DNA from: Sinohyriopsis cumingii
Lineage: Eukaryota > Mollusca > Bivalvia > Unionida > Unionidae
DNA: 64,000 nt
NCBI GenBank assembly: GCA_028554795.2
Contig: CM068825.1
Span: 96,341,451-96,405,450, forward strand
Reading direction: 5' to 3'
In this document: in pieces, positions 55,101 to 64,000 of the stretch
Position numbering within the stretch: the stretch's first letter is position 1
Layout: each line of letters starts with the position of its first letter
Notes under the pieces: model-generated
Seen by the model: the letters and a program-made list of their open reading frames with translations, nothing else
Database searches by the model: none
What the model was told of the DNA's origin: nothing
Program-made: the position numbers and the translations under genes

Positions 55101-58100
55101 TATGTGTTTTTCCTAAAGACATGCAGAGGCAGCCAACTATAGTTCATTTGGGCATGTCTTGAACCCACAACCCTTGGATTATGAACCTGATTCATCTACC
55201 AACATATTGGCATCAATTAAAAGCTAAATAACTTGTCTGTACAATGTGCAAATATTACAGAGCTAATTTTAATTTTCTAATTACCTTTTCTCTTGCCCTT
55301 TTTGCCCTTTCTTCTCTCAACCTTTGTCTTTCCTTAATTTCAGCAAGTTTGGCTTCACGAGTCTTATCAGCAGACTCCTGTGCTTCCTGAATCTGAAAAA
55401 CAGTGATGCATCAAATTTGTATGAGTACGTATGTTTTATTACCACAACTTTATTTATGTCAAAGCATATGTAAATCCTATGACAGGTTTAAGTACTGACT
55501 TTACTCATGTATAAGTCAAGTCCAACTGCAAACTGCATAGAATCAGATCTGCTAGCGCATAATGTGCCAACAGATCTGGGTCTATGCATTTTTATAGGAG
55601 TAATCAGTGGAACAAACAACATATACCCTGGTCTGCAGGTTCATTATTCTATTGCAGATGTGGATCTTTGTTGTTTGCAGTTTTATGAGACTTATAAGCA
55701 AGTACAGACGGTAACTAAGACAAACTACATTTTGGCTCAGATGTTACTGAGAAGCTGGAAACCAAAGAACACGTAGAAAACTGAGGGATTTGAAACCATA
55801 GGCAATCTGCACTATCCAGAAAAATTATTTGCTAATAAGTCAAGTCAAATGCAAACAACAAAGATCCTGATCTGCCTAAGCATAATGAACCAGAAGATCA
55901 GGTGTATGCTGTGTGTTCTAGTAATTATGCCTAACAAACTGCACAGACCCAGATCTGTCAGTGCATTAAGTGACATCAGAGCTGGGTCAGTGCAGTTTGC
56001 AGTTGGACTCATCTTATAAGTGAGTATATATGGTATATACTTGCTAACAAGTAGAGTCCAAATGGAAACAACATTGACCCTGATCTGTTGAAGCATAATG
56101 TACAAGTAGATCAGGGTTTATGTTATTTGTTCTACTATTTATTCTTAACAAACTTTTTCTTTGGTGGATCTGTTTTCATACTTAGAAGACGACCATGTAC
56201 ATTATGGAATCCTCCCTTCCATGGGTCCTTCTAGTACAACATGAAATCAGTCCTTTCACTCATTATGTTTCAGAGCTAATTATGAATTTAATAAAATAAT
56301 CCATCATTTCCAGCAATTTCATCTATTTCAAACAACTGACCTGTTTAACCAAAAGATCATACAATTTTCTACTCTCAAAATGACATATTGGATTTCCCAA
56401 AGCTACATTTACTTTTTGCCTAACATTTCAAAAACATTTTGGAACAAATGGCTTTGTCACCAAGACTAGGACATCCCACAACTAAGCTATTCTACATATA
56501 ATGCTTACTCCAACCAATTCACGACAATAATGATTGACTGCTAATCTTGACATATGAAGAATTCTGATTCTGGAACTGTAAAATAGCAGTGATGACTAGA
56601 AAACTCATTATGAGACAGAAAGAAAGCAATCCCAATGAATGTAATGTTTAAATTACCAAGTTTTAATCAATTAAATATTACTTACTGCATAATAAACCAA
56701 ATAGTGCAGATGGCCACACAAAAATTCTTTCCAAAACAATTAAGAGCAAGATTCAAATGGTACATCTGAATTTAAGCTCATTCAGTAAAAAATATCCACA
56801 AGTGAAAATATTCTAGATATTTATAGAGCACTATTGATGATGTTAGCTATTGCTTTTCAAAATCTTCTCTATGACAGTTATAAATAGTGAATTAAAATGT
56901 TAAGAAATCCCAGTCCCAATTTACTACCTGACCCATGATACTAAAAGTCATCACCAAATTTTGCCGATGGACCATTCAACCCATTATTACAAAAAAACAA
57001 TCAGAAGTACTCAGTCAGTCCATTAGTTCAAAACACAATTAGAAGCACTGAGTCAGCTCATTAACACAAAAAACAATTAGAAACACTTAGTCAGTCAATT
57101 AGTACAAAACACACTTAGAAGCACTGAGTCATTCCATTAGAACAAAACACAATTAGAAGCACTCATTCATTCCATTAGTGCAAAATACAATTAGAAGCAC
57201 TCATTCATTCCATTAGTGCAAAACACAATTAGAAGCACTCATTCATTCCATTAGTGCAAAACACAACTAGAAGCACTCAGTCATTACATTAGTACAAAAA
57301 CACAACTAGAAGCACTCAGTAGGTCCATTGGTACAAAAACACAATTAGAAGCACTCAGTCAGTCCATTAGTACAAAACACAACTAGAAGCACTCAGTAGG
57401 TCTATTAGTACAAAACATAATTAGAAGCACAGAGTCAGCTCATTAGTACAAAAACACAGTAAGAAGCACTCAGTCAGTCCATTAGTACAAAACACAATAT
57501 GAAGCGTTCAGGTGGTCAATTAGTATAAAACACAACTATAAGCACTGAGTCAGCTCATTAGTACAAAAACACAATAAGAAGCACTCAGTCAGTCCATTAG
57601 TACAAAACACAATATGAAGCGTTCAGGTGGTCAATTAGTATAAAACACAACTAGAAGCACTGAGTCAGCTCATTAGTACAAAAACACAATAAGAAGCACT
57701 CAGTCCATTAGTACAAAGCACAATATGAAACGCTCAGGAGGTCAATTAGTACAAAACACAATAAGAAGCACTCAGTCAGTCCATTAGTACAAAACACAAT
57801 AAGAAGCACTCAGTCAGTCCATTAGTACAAAGCACAATATGAAACGCTCAGGAGGTCAATTAGTATAAAACACAACTAGAAGCACCGAGTCAGCTCATTA
57901 GTACAAAAACACAATAAGAAGCACTCAGTCAGTCCATTAGTACAAAGCACAATATGAAACGCTCAGGAGGTCAATTAGTATAAAACACAATAAGAAGCAC
58001 TCAGTCAGTCCATTAGTACAAAACACAATAAGAAGCACTCAGTCAGTCCATTAGTACAAAGCACAATATGAAACGCTCAGGAGGTCAATTAGTACAAAAC

Positions 58101-61100
58101 ACAATATGAAGCGTTCAGGTGGTCAATTAGTATAAAACACAACTAGAAGCACTGAGTCAGCTCATTAGTACAAAAACACAATAAGAAGCACTCAGTCAGC
58201 TCATTAGTACAAAAACACAATAAGAAGCACTCAGTCCATTAGTACAAAGCACAATATGAAACGCTCAGGAGGTCAATTAGTACAAAACACAACTAGAAGC
58301 ACCAAGTCAGCTTATTAGTACAAAAACACAACTAGAAAGACTGACTCAGCTCATTAGTACAAAACACAATTAGAAGCACTCAGTCATTCCATTAGTACAG
58401 AACACAATTAGAAGCACTGAGTCATTCCATTAGTACAGAACACAATTAGAAGCACTGAGTCAGCCCATTAGTACAAAAACACAATTATAAGCACTGGGTC
58501 AGCCCATTAGTACAAAAACACAATTAAAAGCACTCAGTCAATCCATTTGTACAAAAACACAATTGGAATAAGTATTCAGTCAGTCCATCAGTACAAAAAA
58601 GCAATTGGAAACATTCAGCACATTAGTACAAAAACAAAATTGGAAACACTCCATCTGCCATTAGTAAAAAAACACATTTAGAAACACTGAATCAACCCAT
58701 TAGTACAAAAACACAATTAGAAGCACTCAGTTCATTAGTACAAAAACACATTTAGAAGCATTCAGTCAGTGCATTAGTACAAAAACACAATTGGAATAAA
58801 CATTCAGTCAGCCCATTAGTAAAAAAACACTATTGGAAATACTCAGTCCATTAGTAAAAAAACACAATTGGAAGAAGCATTCATTCAGTCCATTAGTACA
58901 AAAATATAATTGGAAACACTCAGTCAGCCCATTTGTACAAGCACACAATTAGAAGCACTCACTCAACCCAAAACATAATTGGAAGAAGCACACAATCAGA
59001 CCTTAGTACAAAAACACAACTGGAAGAAGCATTCAGTCAGTCCTTTAGTACAGAAGCACAACTGGAAGCACTATGACACATACCTTTTGTTCTTTTTCAG
59101 TCAATTGCTGTTTGAGTTCAAATTCTCTGGCAGCCAATAGTTCTTTCCTTCTTTTGGAAGATTTTTTTGAAGCACTCACTTTTCGGGCACGTTCCTGAAA
59201 TTAGCAAAATGTAACTGATAAAAATATAATGCATTAGTGAAGTACAACAATAATAACAAATACCAAATTGTTTTTGCCCCCTTTATTGACTTCCAAGGAC
59301 ATAAAACCTTCCAGTTATATACTGATATGTAATAGAAAATTCCCACAGAAGAGCTCATATGTTGTGAGCAGAAATTAGTCCATGGTAAAAATAAATGGGG
59401 TTTTAAATAAAATGGTGATGCACTAGTACAGTTAAATCATTAAAATGAGAAAGTATCCATTCCTAATTTTTTTAATATTTTTGGGGTGGGGGGTGGATAA
59501 CAGCACTATTAACACACTATTGGCTATATCTCCTAAGGTAGCCAACCTTGACTGACCTGGACAGGTAACAAGCCTGCTTAGAAAGTGCATTCAAGATTTG
59601 GCTTGCACTAAATTCAACACAAACTCAAAAATATAGCTACAATGCAGATGCACTTGTGTCATCTCCAAAAATAATAACTGTGGTGGTATTTGTGTTGTAT
59701 CTACATACAAAATCATGGGTCACTGAAGACTCAGGGAATGTCATTTGATGAGGGTAGTATGGATGGCATGATAAGTTACTGGTATATTTATATTGTGTTT
59801 AGTCAAAACTTCTATGAATAAAGTCTCTGCATAAGTCATTTTATCTTCTGCAGGTCAGGCTTTGAAAAAGCAAAATGGTACTACGACAATACTTCTAATG
59901 CAAGGACAACATTGCTAATAATGGTTAATTTTCAAAGCAGGGTTTTGAAAGGGTAGAGTGTCCCAATTCTTCACACCAAGTATGACAGCTATCCTTTCAG
60001 AGTTTAGACTGATCACCTGGCTGTCATCTACATAAAAGCCAAATGTCAAGGCAATTAAGGAAGAAATCTGGTTTAATATGATGGCTGCTGACCTTGAAAG
60101 GTTTTTCCATTTTAGTAACAATGGCCATATTTGATAATGGATTTGAATTTCTGCAGTACATTAAAAGGCCCTCATGTCAGAATGTTTTAGTAACATTTGA
60201 TCAAATTCTGTACAGCAGTTTTTTGAAAAAGTCATTTGAAATTTTTTATATTTATAGCAACTGCAGCCATATTTGTATCAATTTAGAAGTATTTTATAAA
60301 AGACTCTTTCTATCAAATTTAGTCAAATTTTTTTCATTGGTTTATGAGGATTAGTCATTCAATTATAAATTATTTTAATAGTAATAGTGACCATATTTGA
60401 TGACAGATTGTCATCGTTTGTATGAATTTGAATGATCTTCATGCCATGATGATTTCAATTAAACCTGGTCAAATTCTGTTCAGAAATTTTCAATAAATTG
60501 CTTAAAGGTTTTCCCATCTAAGCAATAGCAGCCATATTTGATGGTAAATTGGCTTTTATAAAATTGAAAGAACTTTAAGCAAAATTTGCTTGAAGCAGAT
60601 CCCATGGTATTTTTTAGAACAAGTTGAAAACAACAATTGTTCACGAATGACAGATAATGCAAGTTGGATGCAGGACCACACCACAAACTCACTTGGCCTT
60701 GTGGTCAAGAGTTTCAATTGTCCCTCACTTTACCTAAGGATCTGTGAGACACAAAGGGTGCATGGATATGAAAGGGTTAAGATTTCTGCAGTCTGAGTAT
60801 GATGGATATCTCTCTCAGGATTTGGAACTTACCACCATCTGAAAAACTGTAATCAAGACCTTACTTGTTGCTGATACCATAATTGCTATAGTCTGATAAT
60901 ACAAACCCGTTTGTTTGTACCCCCCTACCGATTTAAATAATGGAAACCTTTAATGTGATAAAAAGTGAAGGAATTTAGTCAATTCATTCATTGATTTACA
61001 GTTTCTAACCTGACTCTGAGTAGAGTGGCCCTAACACCGTCATCTTATGCGCGTTTCATGCTTAAAAGAAGTTTTCAGTACAATAGATGGACATGCTTGG

Positions 61101-61777
61101 ATCCATTTCCAGTTTCTGGACAAGTCCATTTTCAGCAAATGGGTGTATCACAACTACAGATGTACATACATAAGTCGTCTGCTTCCGATATTTACAATGT
61201 CGAATCAAGCAAAGGAAAATGAAAAGTACACTTTTCATGTGGATTTAACAAGCGGTTTAATTTCTATGTTCATGTATGCAGAGGGATATAATTCCAAACT
61301 CTCAACGTCATGCAATTTATGCAATTATTCAGCATTGTCGAACAGGATGAACTACGTCATTATGTTGTCTGATGGAAATAAACTAGCCTATAGTGTACAC
61401 AATATGGTGCCGTGTTAGTATGGAAAGTCCGTTAAGCATGAAATGATGCAGGGGATGCCAGCATTAGTGCCATTCTGGTCACAGTCAGGTTAAAAATTAT
61501 AAATCAATGATTCAATTGACTTAGTTCTGTGCACTTTTTATCACATTAAACATTCTCATTTTTTTAAATCGGTAGGGGGTACAAACAAACGGGGATGTAA
61601 AGTCAGACTATAGAATGAGTGATACCTAATTCACACTATAGATGCAACAAAAATAAAAGTTTTTTAAACCATCTGTTGCAGCAGAATACATGCCTTTTCC
61701 CTCTTCTCATCAGCAAGTCTCTGTTTCTCAGCTAATTCTTCTGCAGTTAATTTAGGCAAATTTAGAGGTTCCAGAGC
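42034..61777 (-). CDS. Charged coiled-coil protein, possibly stathmin-like, 3' part of gene
   Basis: Five exons on the minus strand are joined by consistent phases: 61777-61694, 59194-59084, 55392-55285, 53648-53555 and 42287-42034. They give 216 residues before the stop, and the 5' end lies outside the window. The protein opens with ALEPLNLPKLTAEELAEKQR, runs as about 110 highly charged Lys/Arg/Glu residues predicted to be helical, then an acidic stretch, and ends in a low-complexity Ser-rich tail with EQDDFFDS. The blocks LTAEELAEKQRLADEKREK and REAKLAEIKERQRLREER resemble the stathmin helix, which binds tubulin. The resemblance is weak and could be general coiled-coil composition. Introns are 1.6 to 11.3 kb and full of tandem repeats. 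Confidence 0.7.
43327..43577 (-). repeat. SINE family A, diverged
   Basis: Minus strand: GGGGTCCATGGTGGCCTAGT head with A box, degenerate B box, body, and GGTGTTAAACCCCAGATC end. It is clearly older than the copy at 24.87 kb. Confidence 0.8.
43640..44330. repeat. Degenerate tandem repeat of about 130-150 bp units
   Basis: About five units share TGCAAGCCATCCACAAAGTT, TTGGTAA, GGTGGAAAACT and TTGACCTT blocks. Units are diverged and no coding frame is maintained. Confidence 0.75.
45110..46060. repeat. Degenerate tandem repeat of about 150 bp units
   Basis: About six diverged units share GAGTTATGCCCCCTGA-like, GTTTCYACA, TTGGATTTCAACCAAA-like, TGATGAGACCTTAA and CATTCCCAGAC-like blocks. Confidence 0.65.
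47187..47855. repeat. 51-bp tandem array, about 13 copies
   Basis: The unit begins AAGGCATGCCATTTCAATAC, continues through ATATTGTTTATTACTACTAC, and ends CTACCCAGTGA. Spacing between GGCAT landmarks is 51 bp. As 51 is a multiple of three, part of the array is open in one frame (47545-47793, repeat of PFQYILFITT). This is by-product coding and no start context or splice sites support a protein. Confidence 0.92.
48156..48404 (-). repeat. SINE family A, diverged
   Basis: Minus strand: GGAGCCCCAAGTGGCCAAGT head, degenerate B box, body GAGAAAGCCTGCCAGTAGCT, and GGTGTTAAACCCTACAACAA tail. Confidence 0.85.
48555..49665. repeat. Degenerate tandem repeat of about 160-180 bp units
   Basis: About six units carry TGACCTTGACCTTGA or a variant, then a block like ATGTGACACATCTT, then GTATACCAAGTTTCATCCCT, then TTAAAGTTATAGAGYAGA. 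An AT/AC microsatellite splits one unit. Confidence 0.75.
49089..49178. repeat. (AT)n(AC)n microsatellite
   Basis: About 27 AT units followed by interrupted ACAC runs. Confidence 0.95.
49930..50260. repeat. Dispersed repeat, family D
   Basis: CCATGAAGTCCTTCAAAAGC, TGTTGAGTGGAAACC, GTCAAACAGG and GACCTAGGTCTTCCTAATGT recur at 40.9 and 33.0 kb. The reading frame at 50008-50196 lies entirely inside the repeat. Confidence 0.6.
51060..51600. repeat. Dispersed repeat, family D-like
   Basis: Blocks CAGGGGCCATAACTCCTGTA, CTGCATGCCAAATTTGGTTA and AAATCCAA recur within the interval and in family D copies. Confidence 0.5.
52170..52620 (-). repeat. Pair of tRNA-derived SINE-like copies
   Basis: Minus strand: head GCCACATTGTTTCAGTGGTC, B-box-like GGGTTTGAATCC, then TTGGGCAAGGTACTTGACTC, then TTATTACTGTGTAATAAAAC-type repeated ends with a GGTTTGG-rich tail (plus 52178-52300). 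A second, more diverged copy lies at 52470-52615. Family not named. Confidence 0.6.
52860..53345. repeat. 48-bp tandem array, about 10 copies
   Basis: Unit: GCATAATAAAATACCTACAC, then AGGGTCAAGTTTGGCTGACC, then TTGGGGAA, with 48-bp spacing. Each unit contains two half-site-like motifs (GGTCA and TGACC). Confidence 0.9.
53555..53648 (-). CDS. Exon of the minus-strand coiled-coil gene (acidic stretch)
   Basis: Acceptor TTTTTTTGTCAG, then AKKMQEEDQAELGIMDNVDA and VEKDEEFNNDD plus one base, then donor GTAAGC. 94 nt. Phase 0 in, and one extra base that joins the exon at 42.29 kb to form Val. Confidence 0.75.
53649..55284 (-). other. 1.6-kb intron of the coiled-coil gene
   Basis: GTAATT to TTTTTGTCAG on the minus strand. 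It contains the family B SINE at 54.65 kb. The rest is AT-rich with no feature. Confidence 0.7.
54645..54985 (+). repeat. SINE family B, full length
   Basis: Head GGACCACTCTGGTGGCCTAT (A box region), B box GGGTTCGAACCCC at 54706-54718, then TGGTACTAACAGCTGCCTTG, GATAATGTGACTGGG, ACATCACTATAAACTGCCAC, and an ACACAC tail. It is the most complete copy of this family here. Confidence 0.9.
55285..55392 (-). CDS. Exon of the minus-strand coiled-coil gene
   Basis: 36 codons, IQEAQESADKTREAKLAEIK and ERQRLREERAKRAREK, between acceptor TGTTTTTCAG and donor GTAATT. Phase 0 at both ends. This is the block most like stathmin. Confidence 0.8.
55495..55710. mobile_element. Hairpin MITE family E copy
   Basis: Ends ACTCATGTATAAGTCAAGTC and GAGACTTATAAGCAAGTAC are inverted. 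Inner ACTGCAAACTGCATAG and CAGATCTG blocks pair with the other side. Confidence 0.65.
55835..56160. mobile_element. Hairpin MITE family E, composite copies
   Basis: A first hairpin (TAATAAGTCAAGTCAAATGC...) runs into AACTGCACAGACCCAGATCT and CAGTGCAGTTTGCAGTTGGA with CTCATCTTATAAGTGAGTA. A second partial copy (56.03-56.16 kb) has TAACAAGTAGAGTCC, GATCAGGGTTTATG and a matching CTGATCTG block. Confidence 0.65.
56955..59065. repeat. 39-bp minisatellite array, about 53 copies, with higher-order repeat
   Basis: The unit is CATTAGTACAAAAACACAAT followed by TAGAAGCACTCAGTCAGTC (38-39 bp). Edges (56.96-57.2 and 58.5-59.06 kb) are diverged. The middle (57.48-58.26 kb) is homogeneous and organised in multi-unit blocks marked by CACAATATGAARCGYTCAGG at about 57490, 57610, 57720, 57835, 57950, 58065, 58100 and 58250, mostly three units apart. 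It ends about 20 bp from the splice donor at 59083. Confidence 0.95.
59084..59194 (-). CDS. Exon of the minus-strand coiled-coil gene
   Basis: 37 codons, ERARKVSASKKSSKRRKELL and AAREFELKQQLTEKEQK, between acceptor CTAATTTCAG and donor GTATGT. Phase 0 at both ends. The first half is very basic. Confidence 0.8.
60070..60650. repeat. Degenerate tandem repeat of about 120-140 bp units
   Basis: Four to five units share a GCCATATTTGATRRT block (60123, 60268, 60388 and 60531 regions), a GTTTTTCCATYTWAG block and a CAAATTCTGT-like block. Confidence 0.7.
60889..61610. mobile_element. DNA transposon-derived element with long inverted ends
   Basis: The left end (TAGTCTGA, ACAAACCCGTTTGTTTGTAC, CCTACCGATTTAAA, TAATGTGATAAAAAGTG, CATTGATTTA, AACCTGACT) is matched in reverse complement at the right end (AGTCAGGTT, CACTTTTTATCACATTAAAC, TTTAAATCGGTAGGGGGTAC, AAACAAACGGGG, TCAGACTA), giving arms of about 180-200 bp. 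TA flanks each end. Internal frames of 65 and 123 codons overlap in different frames and have no transposase motif, so it is likely non-autonomous. Confidence 0.75.
61694..61777 (-). CDS. Most 5' visible exon of the minus-strand coiled-coil gene
   Basis: 28 codons, ALEPLNLPKLTAEELAEKQR and LADEKREK, after acceptor CCCTTCATTTCAG. Phase 0 in and out. The donor reads AAG|GCATGT. Since it starts without an in-frame ATG in a suitable context, at least one more exon lies upstream, outside or at the window edge. Confidence 0.75.
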
Positions 61778-61849
61778 CTGAAATGAAGGGTACAGTAATT
61801 AAGTAGAGACATTAATGATAAAGGCATTGCAAAGGGCCCTGCTCACTAC

Positions 61850-62610
61850 CATCTGCTCCTTAGGGCCTTAAAAAGAAAAACTGAAGGTGGGAAACCAGAG
61901 TTAGGAGAAGATGGGCATTCATGAGCCATGACCCATTTAAATGATGACATGGAAATGCTTGAAATCTAACTCATTCAAGGATTCATCAATATAAGCAATG
62001 TCCTGTGCAATGATATTAAGCTGACTGATAAGGGACATAACTCCCTTATGTCTCCAAATTGAAAAGATGAGACAAAAACCAGAAAAAAACCATATCCAGA
62101 TGTTCACATTTATGTTGCATCAGAATATGTTTATTGGTTCTTGAGTCATGCCAGTAACAAAACTATCTGAAAGTCTCTTCTGTGTATAATATGCAGTTTA
62201 CCTATCAAATGGCATCCGATATATGATGATATGAAGTTAATTGTCAAGGGACATAACTCTATCCAAAATGGAATTGATGTGACAAAACCAATAAAAGGAA
62301 CACTAGTTCTGCGGGACAGTGTTCATACCAAACTGAATTAGAATATGTTGAATGGTTATTGAGCTAAGCCAGTTACATGTAACATCCCATATGAAAATAT
62401 GATCTAATGATCTATGGTATAATACACTCACGAAACTCTATCCGAATGGTTCCTGGGCTATGCTGGTTACAAGAATCCCCTGTTATGGACATATACAATT
62501 GATGTGATGGAAAAAAATAATTCTGACAAAATTTTTACCCAAAAAGACAAAATATCTGAAAGTCTCATCTGTGTATAATATGCAGTTTACCTATCAAATG
62601 GCATCCAATT
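61850..62610. repeat. Degenerate dispersed repeat with a 50-bp direct repeat
   Basis: The segment AAGTCTCWTCTGTGTATAAT and the following ATGCAGTTTACCTATCAAAT with GGCATCC occurs at about 62170 and again at about 62563. Blocks such as GGGACATAACTC recur between. No gene seen. Confidence 0.55.
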
Positions 62611-62614
62611 GCAA

Positions 62615-62930
62615 GTAGACCAATCCAGTGGCTTAGTGAGAGTCTACAGGCCTGAACCCTGGCCAAGACATATCAAAGACATAAAAATGGTACTAACAGC
62701 AACCTTACTATGTGCCTTATTTGGCATTCAGCATTAAGAGGTTAGTTTTAGGACTGGCTGGCCGAGTGTCATGATAATGTGACTGGGTGGGACATCATGC
62801 TACATGTCTGCAGCATGATACCCCAGTGCTAGACATCCCTATAAACTACCACATTACAGACATCATAGCAATATGACTGAAAAATTGCTAAAGCTACATA
62901 AAAAATTCAAAACATACCCACCCAATTGCA
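62615..62930 (+). repeat. SINE family B, diverged
   Basis: Degenerate head (CAATCCAGTGGCTTAGTGAG), B-box-like CCTGAACCCTGG, then TGGTACTAACAGCAACCTTA, AAGAGGTTAG, GATAATGTGACTGGGTGGGA, ACATCCCTATAAACTACCAC, and AAATTGCTAAAGCTACAT. Confidence 0.8.
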
Positions 62931-63197
62931 TTTATGTGTATGGGTTACATAATTATTGGCTACATGAAGTGTGAACAGATGGACAGACAGATAGATGGAT
63001 AAAAACGGTGAATACTATGGGACTCATGTGTCTCTCTATTTAAGGCTGGACCCTTATTACAACATGTGCCAAATTTGTTTTAACTCTATGACAACACTGA
63101 CATAAAATATGCTCAAGTACACAAAACCAGTTTTGGTAATACCATTTTTTTACATTCTTACTACCTTTCATGATGAATTAATTAATTAACACATTAA

Positions 63198-63329
63198 CCC
63201 CTGGAGATTTGTGTCATTTTGACCAGAAATGAGAGTAGGAAACACATTTTGGGAACAGTTTCTGAGTACAGCCAAATAAATCTGCTTGCAAGAGATTTCT
63301 GCTTAGCCTGATGCCATAATTGTGTTAGA

Positions 63330-63371
<42 letters not shown>

Positions 63372-63575
63372 GAATGTTGTTTTTCATTGGCTATTTTGCT
63401 TGTGCATGTGCAGAAGGGTAAAGGTTGGAGTTCCTTTTGTGTTTTTTTATTATTGAACCCAACATTTTCATGTCCTGGCCACTTTTTACTTGAAATCCCC
63501 AACTTATCATACTCTTTGAGGTTTACCTATCTGTGTTCAGTTCAGACAGGTCTGCATTAGACCTGAGGCCAGGGG
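63198..63575. mobile_element. Possible piggyBac-like MITE
   Basis: TTAA|CCCCTGG at the left (63194-63204) and CCAGGGG|TTAA at the right (63569-63579) give a TTAA target-site pattern with 7-bp inverted ends, 378 bp apart. Inner arms barely match, so this is tentative. A (TAA)n tract lies inside at about 63331-63368. Confidence 0.4.
63331..63368. repeat. (AAT)n microsatellite
   Basis: About 12 uninterrupted AAT units inside the possible piggyBac-like MITE. Confidence 0.95.
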
Positions 63576-63897
63576 TTAATGAGTTAATGTTCTTAAAGAA
63601 CTAAATGCAAGTATGATTACATGAAATTCATTGATCAAAATTATTGGTTGATGCAAACTGACAACCTATCCCCAAAATTTTTATGAATTTTTGAATCTCT
63701 TTTCTGAGCATGCAAACAGAATATTGCACTGAATCATTCTCTTATGAATGAATACCTATCTATTCAAATACCTACAGTACACAGTGTATGCATACAGTGA
63801 TATCTGCCTACCTACCTATCTACCCATTGTAACTTATCTACCTACATACTTGGCCAAGTGATTACCTGCATATTTAGTGACCACTGACAAAATGCCA

Positions 63898-63901
<4 letters not shown>

Positions 63902-63983
<82 letters not shown>
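63902..63983. repeat. (TA)n microsatellite
   Basis: About 40 uninterrupted TA units. Confidence 0.97.
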
Positions 63984-63996
<13 letters not shown>

Positions 63997-64000
63997 GTAA
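63984..64000 (-). repeat. Possible tail of a family A SINE cut by the window end
   Basis: TTGTTGTTGTTGTTGTA is the reverse complement of the (ACAACA)n tail seen in minus-strand family A copies at 24.87 and 48.16 kb. Only the tail is visible, so it may simply be a microsatellite. Confidence 0.35.

Larger units (their letters stand above)
55393..59083 (-). other. 3.7-kb intron of the coiled-coil gene
   Basis: Donor GTATGT, acceptor TTTTTCAG on the minus strand. It holds hairpin MITEs (55.5-56.2 kb) and the 2.1-kb 39-bp array. The 56.16-56.95 kb part shows no feature. Confidence 0.7.
59195..61693 (-). other. 2.5-kb GC-AG intron of the coiled-coil gene
   Basis: The donor is GCATGT after AAAAG, the acceptor TAATTTCAG. 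It contains a degenerate tandem repeat (60.07-60.65 kb) and an inverted-repeat DNA element (60.89-61.61 kb). Sequence at 59.2-60.07 kb has no recognisable feature. Confidence 0.55.

Noticed and set aside
56955-59065. CRISPR-like array
   Set aside because: Units are contiguous with no unique spacers, and the genome is eukaryotic. It is a minisatellite.
61047-61418. 123-codon plus-strand frame as a gene
   Set aside because: It lies wholly inside a transposon-like inverted-repeat element, overlaps another frame and has no known domain. It is kept only as a point to check.

Overview
The window is nuclear DNA from an animal, most likely a marine bivalve mollusc. The reasons are a spliced cytosolic HSP90 gene whose protein looks molluscan (start [17 protein letters not shown], end MEEVD), an AT-rich sequence, several tRNA-derived SINE families, and remnants of Gypsy, LINE and Polinton-like elements. 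The species is an inference, since no database could be searched. No prokaryotic features are present.

Layout. About 1-9.4 kb is repeat-rich flank: SINEs (0.15-0.31, 0.63-0.80, 2.8-3.65 kb), a decayed Gypsy-type LTR element on the minus strand (3.8-6.1 kb), a small hAT-like MITE in a CATA microsatellite (6.8 kb) and a long inverted repeat (8.18-9.36 kb). About 9.89-22.65 kb is the complete HSP90 gene on the plus strand: two heat-shock elements, a TATA box, an inferred non-coding first exon, a 3-kb first intron filled with foldback repeats, and eight coding exons whose splice phases all agree and give a 728-residue protein. The 3' end of the gene carries two separate tandem duplications. One is a 167-bp copy of the 3' half of exon 8 that forms an in-frame 126-nt potential exon. 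The other is a decayed copy of the EEVD-coding last exon, now in the 3' UTR.

About 22.7-33.3 kb is intergenic: SINEs, a hairpin MITE, a decayed Polinton (Maverick) capsid-type gene (28.7-30.4 kb) and a decayed LINE reverse transcriptase on the plus strand (31.0-32.4 kb). About 33.3-37.6 kb is a second decayed, nearly full-length LINE on the minus strand, with an in-frame 27-bp minisatellite inside ORF2. About 37.6-42.0 kb is intergenic or the 3' UTR of the next gene and contains mariner-like MITEs.

About 42.0-61.8 kb holds the last five coding exons of a minus-strand gene whose 5' end lies beyond the window. They encode a charged coiled-coil protein, possibly stathmin-like, ending EQDDFFDS. 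Its introns are large and filled with tandem arrays: degenerate units of about 150 bp, 51-bp units, 48-bp units, and a 2.1-kb array of 39-bp units that starts next to a splice donor. One intron appears to be GC-AG. The last 2 kb contains a SINE, a possible piggyBac-like MITE and a long (TA)n tract.

The two protein-coding genes show no functional link. I found no wholly new biological system. The most novel signals are the two duplications in HSP90, the foldback repeats beside its promoter, and the array-packed introns of the minus-strand gene.
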